The notes: generated by a model from the letters alone, not told the origin. A stretch of 64,000 nucleotides of DNA from Elmis aenea (GCA_947652605.1 CANTFG010000005.1:62001-126000), one strand, 5' to 3'. Shown: positions 9,314-22,887, counted from the stretch's first letter. Program-made: numbers and translations.

Positions 9314-10614
9314 ATTTTGAAATGTAATTTACAAAGTTATTCAAAAAATTAAAAATTTTGAAAATTTTTCTCGAAAACGGCTCATACGATTTTGTTCAAA
9401 TTTTAGTATGTTATAGAGTTTATTTTTCTTAGTATAATGCCGTTTGTCTCAACTATTTTGAAATTTAATTTACAAAGTTATTCAAAAAATTAAAAATTTT
9501 GAAAATTTTTCTCGAAAACGGCTCATACTTCTTTGTTCAAATTTTAGTATGTTATAGAGTTTATTTTTCTTAGTATAATGCCGTTTGTCTCAACTATTTT
9601 GAAATTTAATTTACAAAGTTATTCAAAAAATTAAAAATTTTGAAAATTTTTCTCGAAAACGGCTCATACGATTTTGTTCAAATTTTAGTATGTTATAGAG
9701 TTTATTTTTCTTAGTATAATGCCGTTTGTCTCAACTATTTTGAAATTTAATTTACAAAGTTATTCAAAAAATTGAAAATTTTGAAAATTTTTCTCGAAAA
9801 CGGCTCATACGATTTTGTTCAAATTTTAGTATGTTATAGAGTTTATTTTTCTTAGTATAATGCCGTTTGTCTCAACTATTTTGAAATTTAATTTACAAAG
9901 TTATTCAAAAAATTAAAAATTTTGAAAATTTTTCTCGAAAACGGCTCATACGATTTTGTTCAAATTTTAGTATGTTATAGAGTTTATTTTTCTTAGTATA
10001 ATGCCGTTTGTCTCAACTATTTTGAAATTTAATTTACAAAGTTATTCAAAAAATTGAAAATTTTGAAAATTTTTCTCGAAAACGGCTCATACGATTTTGT
10101 TCAAATTTTAGTATGTTATAGAGTTTATTTTTCTTAGTATAATGCCGTTTGTCTCAACTATTTTGAAATTTAATTTACAAAGTTATTCAAAAAATTAAAA
10201 ATTTTGAAAATTTTTCTCGAAAACGGCTCATACGATTTTGTTCAAATTTTAGTATGTTATAGAGTTTATTTTTCTTAGTATAATGCCGTTTGTCTCAACT
10301 ATTTTGAAATGTAATTTACAAAGTTATTCAAAAAATTAAAAATTTTGAAAATTTTTCTCGAAAACGGCTCATACGATTTTGTTTAAATTTTAGTATGTTA
10401 TAGAGTTTATTTTTCTTAGTATAATGCCGTTTGTCTCAACTATTTTGAAATTTAATTTACAAAGTTATTCAAAAAATTAAAAATTTTGAAAATTTTTCTC
10501 GAAAACGGCTCATACGATTTTGTTCAAATTTTAGTATGTTATAGAGTTTATTTTTCTTAGTATAATGCCGTTTGTCTCAACTATTTTGAAATTTAATTTA
10601 CAAAGTTATTCAAA
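9314..10614 (+). repeat. 1.3-kb segment copied from or to 1690-2990
   Basis: Monomers at 1805-2933 match those at 9429-10,557 at a constant 7624-bp offset, including CATACTTCTTTG (near 1911 and 9535) and GTTTAAATT (near 2757 and 10,381). The left copy ends by entering B block 3; the right copy goes on in A. Confidence 0.82.
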
Positions 10615-13600
10615 AAATTGAAAATTTTGAAAATTTTTCTCGAAAACGGCTCATACGATTTGGTTCAAATTTTAGTATGTTATAGAGTTTATTTTTTTTA
10701 GTATAATGCCGTTTGTCTCAACTCTTTTGAAATGTAATTTACAAAGTTATTCAAAAAATTGAAAATTTTGAAAATTTTTCTCGAAAACGGCTCATACGAT
10801 TTTGTTCAAATTTTAGTATGTTATAGAGTTTATTTTTCTTAGTATAATGCCGTTTGTCTCAACTATTTTGAAATTTAATTTACAAAGTTATTCAAAAAAT
10901 TAAAAATTTTGAAAATTTTTCTCGAAAACGGCTTATACGATTTTGTTCAAATTTTAGTATGTTATAGAGTTTATTTTTCTTAGTATAATGCCGTTTGTCT
11001 CAACTATTTTGAAATGTAATTTACAAAGTTATTCAAAAAATTAAAAATTTTGAAAATTTTTCTCGAAAACGGCTCATACGATTTTGTTCAAATTTTAGTA
11101 TGTTATAGAGTTTATTTTTCTTAGTATAATGCCGTTTGTCTCAACTATTTTGAAATTTAATTTACAAAGTTATTCAAAAAATTGAAAATTTTGAAAATTT
11201 TGAAAATTTTTCTCGAAAACGGCTTATACGATTTTGTTCAAATTTTAGTATGTTATAGAGTTTATTTTTCTTAGTATAATGCCGTTTGTCTCAACTATTT
11301 TGAAATTTAATTTACAAAGTTATTCAAAAAATTGAAAATTTTGAAAATTTTTCTCGAAAACGGCTCATACGATTTTGTTCAAATTTTAGTATGTTATAGA
11401 GTTTATTTTTCTTAGTATAATGCCGTTTGTCTCAAATATTTTGAAATGTAATTTACAAAGTTATTCAAAAAATTAAAAATTTTGAAATTTTTTCTCGAAA
11501 ACGGCTCATACGATTTTGTTCAAATTTTAGTATGTTATAGAGTTTATTTTTTTTAGTATAATGCCGTTTGTCTCAACTCTTTTGAAATGTAATTTACAAA
11601 GTTATTCAAAAAATTGAAAATTTTGAAAATTTTTCTCGAAAACGGCTCATACGATTTTGTTCAAATTTTAGTATGTTATAGAGTTTATTTTTCTTAGTAT
11701 AATGCCGTTTGTCTCAACTATTTTGAAATTTAATTTACAAAGTTATTCAAAAAATTGAAAATTTTGAAAATTTTGAAAATTTTTCTCGAAAACGGCTTAT
11801 ACGATTTTGTTCAAATTTTAGTATGTTATAGAGTTTATTTTTCTTAGTATAATGCCGTTTGTCTCAACTATTTTGAAATTTAATTTACAAAGTTATTCAA
11901 AAAATTAAAAATTTTGAAAATTTTTCTCGAAAACGGCTCATACGATTTTGTTCAAATTTTAGTATGTTATAGAGTTTATTTTTCTTAGTATAATGCCGTT
12001 TGTCTCAACTATTTTGAAATTTAATTTACAAAGTTATTCAAAAAATTGAAAATTTTGAAAATTTTTCTCGAAAACGGCTCATACGATTTTGTTCAAATTT
12101 TAGTATGTTATAGAGTTTATTTTTCTTAGTATAATGCCGTTTGTCTCAACTATTTTGAAATTTAATTTACAAAGTTATTCAAAAAATTAAAAATTTTGAA
12201 AATTTTTCTCGAAAACGGCTCATACGATTTTGTTCAAATTTTAGTATGTTATAGAGTTTATTTTTCTTAGTATAATGCCGTTTGTCTCAACTATTTTGAA
12301 ATGTAATTTACAAAGTTATTCAAAAAATTAAAAATTTTGAAAATTTTTCTCGAAAACGGCTCATACGATTTTGTTTAAATTTTAGTATGTTATAGAGTTT
12401 ATTTTTCTTAGTATAATGCCGTTTGTCTCAACTATTTTGAAATTTAATTTACAAAGTTATTCAAAAAATTAAAAATTTTGAAAATTTTTCTCGAAAACGG
12501 CTCATACGATTTTGTTCAAATTTTAGTATGTTATAGAGTTTATTTATCTTAGTATAATGCCGTTTGTCTCAACTATTTTGAAATTTAATTTACAAAGTTA
12601 TTCAAAAAATTGAAAATTTTGAAAATTTTTCTCGAAAACGGCTCATACGATTTGGTTCAAATTTTAGTATGTTATAGAGTTTATTTTTTTTAGTATAATG
12701 CCGTTTGTCTCAACTCTTTTGAAATGTAATTTACAAAGTTATTCAAAAAATTGAAAATTTTGAAAATTTTTCTCGAAAACGGCTCATACGATTTTGTTCA
12801 AATTTTAGTATGTTATAGAGTTTATTTTTCTTAGTATAATGCCGTTTGTCTCAACTATTTTGAAATTTAATTTACAAAGTTATTCAAAAAATTAAAAATT
12901 TTGAAAATTTTTCTCGAAAACGGCTTATACGATTTTGTTCAAATTTTAGTATGTTATAGAGTTTATTTTTCTTAGTATAATGCCGTTTGTCTCAACTATT
13001 TTGAAATGTAATTTACAAAGTTATTCAAAAAATTAAAAATTTTGAAAATTTTTCTCGAAAACGGCTCATACGATTTTGTTCAAATTTTAGTATGTTATAG
13101 AGTTTATTTTTCTTAGTATAATGCCGTTTGTCTCAACTATTTTGAAATTTAATTTACAAAGTTATTCAAAAAATTGAAAATTTTGAAAATTTTGAAAATT
13201 TTTCTCGAAAACGGCTTATACGATTTTGTTCAAATTTTAGTATGTTATAGAGTTTATTTTTCTTAGTATAATGCCGTTTGTCTCAACTATTTTGAAATTT
13301 AATTTACAAAGTTATTCAAAAAATTGAAAATTTTGAAAATTTTTCTCGAAAACGGCTCATACGATTTTGTTCAAATTTTAGTATGTTATAGAGTTTATTT
13401 TTCTTAGTATAATGCCGTTTGTCTCAAATATTTTGAAATGTAATTTACAAAGTTATTCAAAAAATTAAAAATTTTGAAATTTTTTCTCGAAAACGGCTCA
13501 TACGATTTTGTTCAAATTTTAGTATGTTATAGAGTTTATTTTTTTTAGTATAATGCCGTTTGTCTCAACTCTTTTGAAATGTAATTTACAAAGTTATTCA

Positions 13601-13740
13601 AAAAATTGAAAATTTTGAAAATTTTTCTCGAAAACGGCTCATACGATTTTGTTCAAATTTTAGTATGTTATAGAGTTTATTTTTCTTAGTATAATGCCGT
13701 TTGTCTCAACTATTTTGAAATTTAATTTACAAAGTTATTC
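9820..13740 (+). repeat. 1992-bp tandem duplication, two copies
   Basis: Diagnostic variants repeat at exactly 1992 bp: GTTTAAATT at 10,381 and 12,373, TGGTTC at 10,661 and 12,653, CTCAAATA at 11,431 and 13,423. The unit is fourteen monomers with two net indel steps (14 x 141 + 18). The copies are near identical; one difference is TTTATCTTAG near 12,545 in the second. Edges are approximate, set where the 9-bp insertion pattern stops agreeing. Confidence 0.85.
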
Positions 13741-14709
13741 AAAAAATTAAAAATTTTGAAAATTTTTCTCGAAAACGGCTTATACGATTTTGTTCAAATT
13801 TTAGTATGTTATAGAGTTTATTTTTCTTAGTATAATGCCGTTTGTCTCAACTATTTTGAAATTTAATTTACAAAGTTATTCAAAAAATTAAAAATTTTGA
13901 AAATTTTTCTCGAAAACGGCTCATACGATTTTGTTCAAATTTTAGTATGTTATAGAGTTTATTTTTCTTAGTATAATGCCGTTTGTCTCAACTATTTTGA
14001 AATTTAATTTACAAAGTTATTCAAAAAATTGAAAATTTTGAAAATTTTGAAAATTTTTCTCGAAAACGGCTTATACGATTTTATTCAAATTTTAGTATGT
14101 TATAGAGTTTATTTTTCTTAGTATAATGCCGTTTGTCTCAACTATTTTGAAATTTAATTTACAAAGTTATTCAAAAAATTGAAAATTTTGAAAATTTTTC
14201 TCGAAAACGGCTCATACGATTTTGTTCAAATTTTAGTATGTTATAGAGTTTATTTTTCTTAGTATAATGCCGTTTGTCTCAACTATTTTGAAATGTAATT
14301 TACAAAGTTATTCAAAAAATTAAAAATTTTGAAAATTTTTCTCGAAAACGGCTCATACGATTTTGTTCAAATTTTAGTATGTTATAGAGTTTATTTTTCT
14401 TAGTATAATGCCGTTTGTCTCAACTATTTTGAAATTTAATTTACAAAGTTATTCAAAAAATTGAAAATTTTGAAAATTTTGAAAATTTTTCTCGAAAACG
14501 GCTTATACGATTTTGTTCAAATTTTAGTATGTTATAGAGTTTATTTTTCTTAGTATAATGCCGTTTGTCTCAACTATTTTGAAATTTAATTTACAAAGTT
14601 ATTCAAAAAATTGAAAATTTTGAAAATTTTTCTCGAAAACGGCTCATACGATTTTGTTCAAATTTTAGTATGTTATAGAGTTTATTTTTCTTAGTATAAT
14701 GCCGTTTGT

Positions 14710-16421
14710 CTCAAATATTTTGAAATGTAATTTACAAAGTTATTCAAAAAATTAAAAATTTTGAAATTTTTTATCGAAAACGGCTCATACGATTTTGTTC
14801 AAATTTTAATATGTTATAGAGTTTATTTTTTTTAGTATAATGCCGTTTGTCTCAACTCTTTTGAAATGTAATTTACAAAGTTATTCAAAAAATTGAAAAT
14901 TTTGAAAATTTTCCTCGAAAACGGCTCATACGATTTTGTTCAAATTTTAGTATGTTATAGAGTTTATTTTTCTTAGTATAATGCCGTTTGTCTCAACTAT
15001 TTTGAAATTTAATTTACAAAGTTATTCAAAAAATTAAAAATTTTGAAAATTTTTCTCGAAAACGGCTTATACGATTTTGTTCAAATTTTAGTATGTTATA
15101 GAGTTTATTTTTCTTAGTATAATGCCGTTTGTCTCAACTATTTTGAAATTTAATTTACAAAGTTATTCAAAAAATTAAAAATTTTGAAAATTTTTCTCGA
15201 AAACGGCTCATACGATTTTGTTCAAATTTTAGTATGTTATAGAGTTTATTTTTCTTAGTATAATGCCGTTTGTCTCAACTATTTTGAAATTTAATTTACA
15301 AAGTTATTCAAAAAATTGAAAATTTTGAAAATTTTGAAAATTTTTCTCGAAAACGGCTTATACGATTTTGTTCAAATTTTAGTATGTTATAGAGTTTATT
15401 TTTCTTAGTATAATGCCGTTTGTCTCAACTATTTTGAAATTTAATTTACAAAGTTATTCAAAAAATTGAAAATTTTGAAAATTTTTCTCGAAAACGGCTC
15501 ATACGATTTTGTTCAAATTTTAGTATGTTATAGAGTTTATTTTTCTTAGTATAATGCCGTTTGTCTCAAATATTTTGAAATGTAATTTACAAAGTTATTC
15601 AAAAAATTAAAAATTTTGAAATTTTTTCTCGAAAACGGCTCATACGATTTTGTTCAAATTTTAGTATGTTATAGAGTTTATTTTTCTTAGTATAATGCCG
15701 TTTGTCTCAACTATTTTGAAATGTAATTTACAAAGTTATTCAAAAAATTAAAAATTTTGAAAATTTTTCTCGAAAACGGCTCATACGATTTTGTTCAAAT
15801 TTTAGTATGTTATAGAGTTGATTTTTTTTTAGTATAATGCCGTTTGTCTCAACTCTTTTGAAATGTAATTTACAAAGTTATTCAAAAAATTGAAAATTTT
15901 GAAAATTTTTCTCGAAAACGGCTCATACGATTTTGTTCAAATTTTAGTATGTTATAGAGTTTATTTTTCTTAGTATAATGCCGTTTGTCTCAACTATTTT
16001 GAAATTTAATTTACAAAGTTATTCAAAAAATTAAAAATTTTGAAAATTTTTCTCGAAAACGGCTCATACGATTTTGTTCAAATTTTAGTATGTTATAGAG
16101 TTTATTTTTCTTAGTATAATGCCGTTTGTCTCAACTATTTTGAAATTTAATTTACAAAGTTATTCAAAAAATTGAAAATTTTGAAAATTTTGAAAATTTT
16201 TCTCGAAAACGGCTTATACGATTTTGTTCAAATTTTAGTATGTTATAGAGTTTATTTTTCTTAGTATAATGCCGTTTGTCTCAACTATTTTGAAATTTAA
16301 TTTACAAAGTTATTCAAAAAATTGAAAATTTTGAAAATTTTTCTCGAAAACGGCTCATACGATTTTGTTCAAATTTTAGTATGTTATAGAGTTTATTTTT
16401 CTTAGTATAATGCCGTTTGTC
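14710..16421 (+). repeat. Six-monomer repeat of 855/856 bp, imperfect
   Basis: CTCAAATA recurs at 14,710, 15,565 and 16,421. Each interval is six monomers with one 9-bp insertion. The two intervals do not have the same monomer order: one has an extra ordinary monomer after the marker, the other an extra CTTATACG monomer. The equal spacing therefore hides a rearrangement. Confidence 0.75.
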
Positions 16422-19340
16422 TCAAATATTTTGAAATGTAATTTACAAAGTTATTCAAAAAATTAAAAATTTTGAAATTTTTTCTCGAAAACGGCTCATA
16501 CGATTTTGTTCAAATTTTAGTATGTTATAGAGTTTATTTTTCTTAGTATAATGCCGTTTGTCTCAACTATTTTGAAATGTAATTTACAAAGTTATTCAAA
16601 AAATTAAAAATTTTGAAAATTTTTCTCGAAAACGGCTCATACGATTTTGTTCAAATTTTAGTATGTTATAGAGTTTATTTTTTTTTAGTATAATGCCGTT
16701 TGTCTCAACTCTTTTGAAATGTAATTTACAAAGTTATTCAAAAAATTGAAAATTTTGAAAATTTTTCTCGAAAACGGCTCATACGATTTTGTTCAAATTT
16801 TAGTATGTTATAGAGTTTATTTTTCTTAGTATAATGCCGTTTGTCTCAACTATTTTGAAATTTAATTTACAAAGTTATTCAAAAAATTAAAAATTTTGAA
16901 AATTTTTCTCGAAAACGGCTCATACGATTTTGTTTAAATTTTAGTATGTTATAGAGTTTATTTTTCTTAGTATAATGCCGTTTGTCTCAACTATTTTGAA
17001 ATTTAATTCACAAAGTTATTCAAAAAATTAAAAATTTTGAAAATTTTTCTCGAAAACGGCTCATACGATTTTGTTCAAATTTTAGTATGTTATAGAGTTT
17101 ATTTTTTTTAGTATAATGCCGTTTGTCTCAACTCTTTTGAAATGTAATTTACAAAGTTATTCAAAAAATTAAAAATTTTGAAAATTTTTCTCGAAAACGG
17201 CTCATACGATTTTGTTCAAATTTTAGTATGTTATAGAGTTTATTTTTCTTAGTATAATGCCGTTTGTCTCAACTATTTTGAAATGTAATTTACAAAGTTA
17301 TTCAAAAAATTAAAAATTTTGAAAATTTTTCTCGAAAACGGCTTATACGATTTTGTTCAAATTTTAGTATGTTATAGAGTTTATTTTTCTTAGTATAATG
17401 CCGTTTGTCTCAACTATTTTGAAATGTAATTTACAAAGTTATTCAAAAAATTAAAAATTTTGAAATTTTTTCTCGAAAACGGCTCATACGATTTTGTTCA
17501 AATTTTAGTATGTTATAGAGTTTATTTTTCTTAGTATAATGCCGTTTGTCTCAACTATTTTGAAATGTAATTTACAAAGTTATTCAAAAAATTAAAAATT
17601 TTGAAAATTTTTCTCGAAAACGGCTCATACGATTTTGTTCAAATTTTAGTATGTTATAGAGTTTATTTTTTTTTAGTATAATGCCGTTTGTCTCAACTCT
17701 TTTGAAATGTAATTTACAAAGTTATTCAAAAAATTGAAAATTTTGAAAATTTTTCTCGAAAACGGCTCATACGATTTTGTTCAAATTTTAGTATGTTATA
17801 GAGTTTATTTTTCTTAGTATAATGCCGTTTGTCTCAACTATTTTGAAATGTAATTTACAAAGTTATTCAAAAAATTAAAAATTTTGAAAATTTTTCTCGA
17901 AAACGGCTCATACGATTTTGTTCAAATTTTAGTATGTTATAGAGTTTATTTTTCTTAGTATAATGCCGTTTGTCTCAACTATTTTGAAATTTAATTTACA
18001 AAGTTATTCAAAAAATTGAAAATTTTGAAAATTTTGAAAATTTTTCTCGAAAACGGCTTATACGATTTTGTTCAAATTTTAGTATGTTATAGAGTTTATT
18101 TTTCTTAGTATAATGCCGTTTGTCTCAACTATTTTGAAATTTAATTTACAAAGTTATTCAAAAAATTGAAAATTTTGAAAATTTTTCTCGAAAACGGCTC
18201 ATACGATTTTGTTCAAATTTTAGTATGTTATAGAGTTTATTTTTCTTAGTATAATGCCGTTTGTCTCAAATATTTTGAAATGTAATTTACAAAGTTATTC
18301 AAAAAATTAAAAATTTTGAAATTTTTTCTCGAAAACGGCTCATACGATTTTGTTCAAATTTTAGTATGTTATAGAGTTTATTTTTCTTAGTATAATGCCG
18401 TTTGTCTCAACTATTTTGAAATGTAATTTACAAAGTTATTCAAAAAATTAAAAATTTTGAAAATTTTTCTCGAAAACGGCTCATACGATTTTGTTCAAAT
18501 TTTAGTATGTTATAGAGTTTATTTTTTTTTAGTATAATGCCGTTTGTCTCAACTCTTTTGAAATGTAATTTACAAAGTTATTCAAAAAATTGAAAATTTT
18601 GAAAATTTTTCTCGAAAACGGCTCATACGATTTTGTTCAAATTTTAGTATGTTATAGAGTTTATTTTTCTTAGTATAATGCCGTTTGTCTCAACTATTTT
18701 GAAATTTAATTTACAAAGTTATTCAAAAAATTAAAAATTTTGAAAATTTTTCTCGAAAACGGCTCATACGATTTTGTTTAAATTTTAGTATGTTATAGAG
18801 TTTATTTTTCTTAGTATAATGCCGTTTGTCTCAACTATTTTGAAATTTAATTCACAAAGTTATTCAAAAAATTAAAAATTTTGAAAATTTTTCTCGAAAA
18901 CGGCTCATACGATTTTGTTCAAATTTTAGTATGTTATAGAGTTTATTTTTTTTAGTATAATGCCGTTTGTCTCAACTCTTTTGAAATGTAATTTACAAAG
19001 TTATTCAAAAAATTAAAAATTTTGAAAATTTTTCTCGAAAACGGCTCATACGATTTTGTTCAAATTTTAGTATGTTATAGAGTTTATTTTTCTTAGTATA
19101 ATGCCGTTTGTCTCAACTATTTTGAAATGTAATTTACAAAGTTATTCAAAAAATTAAAAATTTTGAAAATTTTTCTCGAAAACGGCTTATACGATTTTGT
19201 TCAAATTTTAGTATGTTATAGAGTTTATTTTTCTTAGTATAATGCCGTTTGTCTCAACTATTTTGAAATGTAATTTACAAAGTTATTCAAAAAATTAAAA
19301 ATTTTGAAAATTTTTCTCGAAAACGGCTCATACGATTTTG
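15570..19340 (+). repeat. 1844-bp tandem duplication, two copies
   Basis: CTCAAATA at 16,421 and 18,265, TAATTCA at 17,004 and 18,848, and GCTTATACGA at 17,341 and 19,185 are all 1844 bp apart. The unit is thirteen monomers with one 9-bp insertion and two extra T. A few SNPs separate the copies (for example near 15,819 and 17,464). Confidence 0.85.
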
Positions 19341-20024
19341 TTCAAATTTTAGTATGTTATAGAGTTTATTTTTCTTAGTATAATGCCGTTTGTCTCAACT
19401 ATTTTGAAATTTAATTTACAAAGTTATTCAAAAAATTGAAAATTTTGAAATTTTTGAAAATTTTTCTCGAAAACGGCTTATACGATTTTGTTCAAATTTT
19501 AGTATGTTATAGAGTTTATTTTTCTTAGTATAATGCCGTTTGTCTCAAATATTTTGAAATGTAATTTACAAAGTTATTCAAAAAATTAAAAATTTTGAAA
19601 ATTTTTCTCGAAAACGGCTCATACGATTTTGTTCAAATTTTAGTATGTTATAGAGTTTATTTTTCTTAGTATAATGCCGTTTGTCTCAACTATTTTGAAA
19701 TGTAATTTACAAAGTTATTCAAAAAATTAAAAATTTTGAAAATTTTTCTCGAAAACGGCTCATACGATTTTGTTCAAATTTTAGTATGTTATAGAGTTTA
19801 TTTTTCTTAGTATAATGCCGTTTGTCTCAACTATTTTGAAATTTAATTTACAAAGTTATTCAAAAAATTGAAAATTTTGAAAATTTTGAAAATTTTTCTC
19901 GAAAACGGCTTATACGATTTTGTTCAAATTTTAGTATGTTATAGAGTTTATTTTTCTTAGTATAAGGCCGTTTGTCTCAACTATTTTGAAATGTAATTTA
20001 CAAAGTTATTCAAAAAATTAAAAA

Positions 20025-20468
20025 TCGTATTTAGGGGCAAATAATCCTTAATTTGCTCATAACTAACGTGTATAAGAAGTTTGAAGCCATTTGCTGTAGT
20101 CTTATGAAAATCGATTTTTTTGTCGAAAAAAGTGCAAAGACTATAGCCTTTGTACTTTTCCCATTTTTCGCGAAAAATTGAAAATCGTATTTAGGGGCTA
20201 ATAATCCTTAATTCGCTCATAACTAATGTGTATAAGAAGTTTGAAGCCATTTGCTGTAGTTTTAAGAAAATCGATTTTTTTGTCGAAAAAAGTGCAAAGA
20301 CTATAGCCTTTGTACTTTTCCCATTTTTCGCGAAAAATTAAAAATCGTATTTAGAGGCTAATAATCCTTAACTTGCTCATAACTAACGTGTATAAGAAGT
20401 TTGAAGCCATTTGCTATAGTTTTAAGAAAATCGATTTTTTTGTCGAAAAAAGTGCAGAGTATATAGCC
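20025..20468 (+). repeat. B block 10 (Ba-Bb-Bc), isolated
   Basis: Units start at 20,025, 20,185 and 20,345. This is the last block with all three units and looks identical to those 11-19 kb to the left. Confidence 0.92.
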
Positions 20469-21681
20469 TTTTTTTCTTAGTATTATGCCGTTTGTCTTAA
20501 CTATTTTGAAATTTAATTTACAAAGTTATTCAAAAAATTAAAAATTTTGAAAATTTTTCTCGAAAACGGCTCATACGATTTTGTTCAAATTTTAGTATGT
20601 TATAGAGTTTATTTTTCTTAGTATAATGCCGTTTGTCTCAACTATTTTGAAATGTAATTTACAAAGTTATTCAAAAAATTAAAAATTTTGAAAATTTTTC
20701 TCGAAAACGGCTCATACGATTTTGTTCAAATTTTAGTATGTTATAGAGTTTATTTTTCTTAGTATAATGCCGTTTGTCTCAACTATTTTGAAATTTAATT
20801 TACAAAGTTATTCAAAAAATTGAAAATTTTGAAAATTTTGAAAATTTTTCTCGAAAACGGCTCATACGATTTTGTTCAAATTTTAGTATGTTATAGAGTT
20901 TATTTTTCTTAGTATAATGCCGTTTGTCTCAAATATTTTGAAATGTAATTTACAAAGTTATTCAAAAAATTGAAAATTTTGAAAATTTTTCTCGAAAACG
21001 GCTCATACGATTTTGTTCAAATTTTAGTATGTTATAGAGTTTATTTTTCTCAGTATAATGCCGTTTGTCTCAACTATTTTGAAATGTAATATACAAAGTT
21101 ATTCAAAAAATTGAAAATTTTGAAAATTTTTCTCGAAAACGGCTCATACGATTTTGTTCAAATTTTAGTATGTTATAGAGTTTATTTTTCTTAGTATAAT
21201 GCCGTTTGTCTCAACTATTTTGAAATGTAATTTACAAAGTTATTTAAAAAATTAAAAATTTTGAAAATTTTTCTCGAAAACGGCTCATACGATTTTGTTC
21301 AAATTTTAGTATGTTATAGAGTTTATTTTTCTTAGTATAATGCCGTTTGTCTCAACTATTTTGAAATTTAATTTACAAAGTTATTCAAAAAATTAAAAAT
21401 TTTGAAAATTTTTCTCGAAAACGGCTCATACGATTTTGTTCAAATTTTAGTATGTTATAGAGTTTATTTTTCTTAGTATAATGCCGTTTGTCTCAACTAT
21501 TTTGAAATTTAATTTACAAAGTTATTCATAAAATTAAAAATTTTGAAAATTTTTCTCGAAAACGGCTCATACGATTTTGTTCAAATTTTAGTATGTTATA
21601 GAGTTTATTTTTCTTAGTATAAGGCCGTTTGTCTCAACTATTTTGAAATGTAATTTACAAAGTTATTCAAAAAATTAAAAA
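20469..21681 (+). repeat. A run 10, eight monomers plus a partial
   Basis: Monomers begin at 20,477. The run carries private changes not seen elsewhere: CTCAGTATAATG near 21,050, AATATACAAAG near 21,090, TTATTTAAAAAATT near 21,241 and TTCATAAAATT near 21,526. It has one 150-bp form (near 20,830) followed by CTCATACG. It closes with AAGGCCG before block 11. Confidence 0.9.
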
Positions 21682-21965
21682 TCGTATTTAGGGGCAAATA
21701 ATCCTTAATTTGCTCATAACTAACGTGTATAAGAAGTTTGAAGCCATTTGCTGTAGTTTTATGAAAATCGATTTTTTTGTCGAAAAAAGTGCAAAGACTA
21801 TAGCCTTTGTACTTTTCCCATTTTTCGCGAAAAATTAAAAATCGTATTTAGAGGCTAATAATCCTTAACTTGCTCATAACTAACGTGTATAAGAAGTTTG
21901 AAGCCATTTGCTATAGTTTTAAGAAAATCGATTTTTTTGTCGAAAAAAGTGCAGAGTATATAGCC
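21682..21965 (+). repeat. B block 11, two units, first one a Ba/Bb hybrid
   Basis: Units start at 21,682 and 21,842. The first begins as Ba (GGGGCAAATAATCC, AACGTG), has GTTTTATG, and ends like Bb (ATTAAAAA). The second is Bc. Loss of one 160-bp unit by unequal crossing-over between Ba and Bb explains both the hybrid and the shorter block. Confidence 0.9.
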
Positions 21966-22887
21966 TTTTTTTCTTAGTATTATGCCGTTTGTCTCAACTA
22001 TTTTGAAATTTAATTTACAAAGTTATTCAAAAAATTAAAAATTTTGAAAATTTTTCTCGAAAACGGCTCATACGATTTTGTTCAAATTTTAGTATGTTAT
22101 AGAGTTTATTTTTCTTAGTATAATGCCGTTTGTCTCAACTATTTTGAAATTTAATTTACAAAGTTATTCAAAAAATTAAAAATTTTGAAAATTTTTCTCG
22201 AAAACGGCTCATACGATTTTGTTCAAATTTTAGTATGTTATAGAGTTTATTTTTCTTAGTATAATGCCGTTTGTCTCAACTATTTTGAAATTTAATTTAC
22301 AAAGTTATTCAAAAAATTGAAAATTTTGAAAATTTTTCTCGAAAACGGCTCATACGATTTTGTTCAAATTTTAGTATGTTATAGAGTTTATTTTTCTTAG
22401 TATAATGCCGTTTGTCTCAACTATTTTGAAATGTAATTTACAAAGTTATTCAAAAAATTAAAAATTTTGAAAATTTTTCTCGAAAACGGCTCATACTTCT
22501 TTGTTCAAATTTTAGTATGTTATAGAGTTTATTTTTCTTAGTATAATGCCGTTTGTCTCAACTATTTTGAAATTTAATTTACAAAGTTATTCAAAAAATT
22601 AAAAATTTTGAAAATTTTTCTCGAAAACGGCTCATACGATTTTGTTCAAATTTTAGTATGTTATAGAGTTTATTTTTCTTAGTATAATGCCGTTTGTCTC
22701 AACTATTTTGAAATTTAATTTACAAAGTTATTCAGAAAATTAAAAATTTTGAAAATTTTTCTCGAAAACGGCTCATACGATTTGGTTCAAATTTTAGTAT
22801 GTTATAGAGTTTATTTTTCTTAGTATAAGGCCGTTTGTCTCAACTATTTTGAAATGTAATTTACAAAGTTATTCAAAAAATTAAAAA
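21966..22887 (+). repeat. A run 11, six monomers plus a partial
   Basis: Starts run from 21,974 every 141 bp to 22,820 (partial, AAGGCCG). The right part, from about 22,240, belongs to the 6-kb higher-order repeat and recurs before blocks 13 and 14, including CATACTTCTTTG, TATTCAGAAAATT and CGATTTGGTTC. Confidence 0.91.

Larger units (their letters stand above)
9280..20024 (+). repeat. A run 9, 10.7 kb of pure A
   Basis: About 75 A monomers (141, 142 or 150 bp) with no B sequence. The start copies run 1 or 4 and then run 2. The rest is made of nested segment duplications with steps of 1992 bp, about 855 bp and 1844 bp, given as separate entries. The run ends with a 150-bp form and an AAGGCCG partial, just like runs 3, 5, 6 and 8, so its right edge is the same composite unit. 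Confidence 0.93.
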
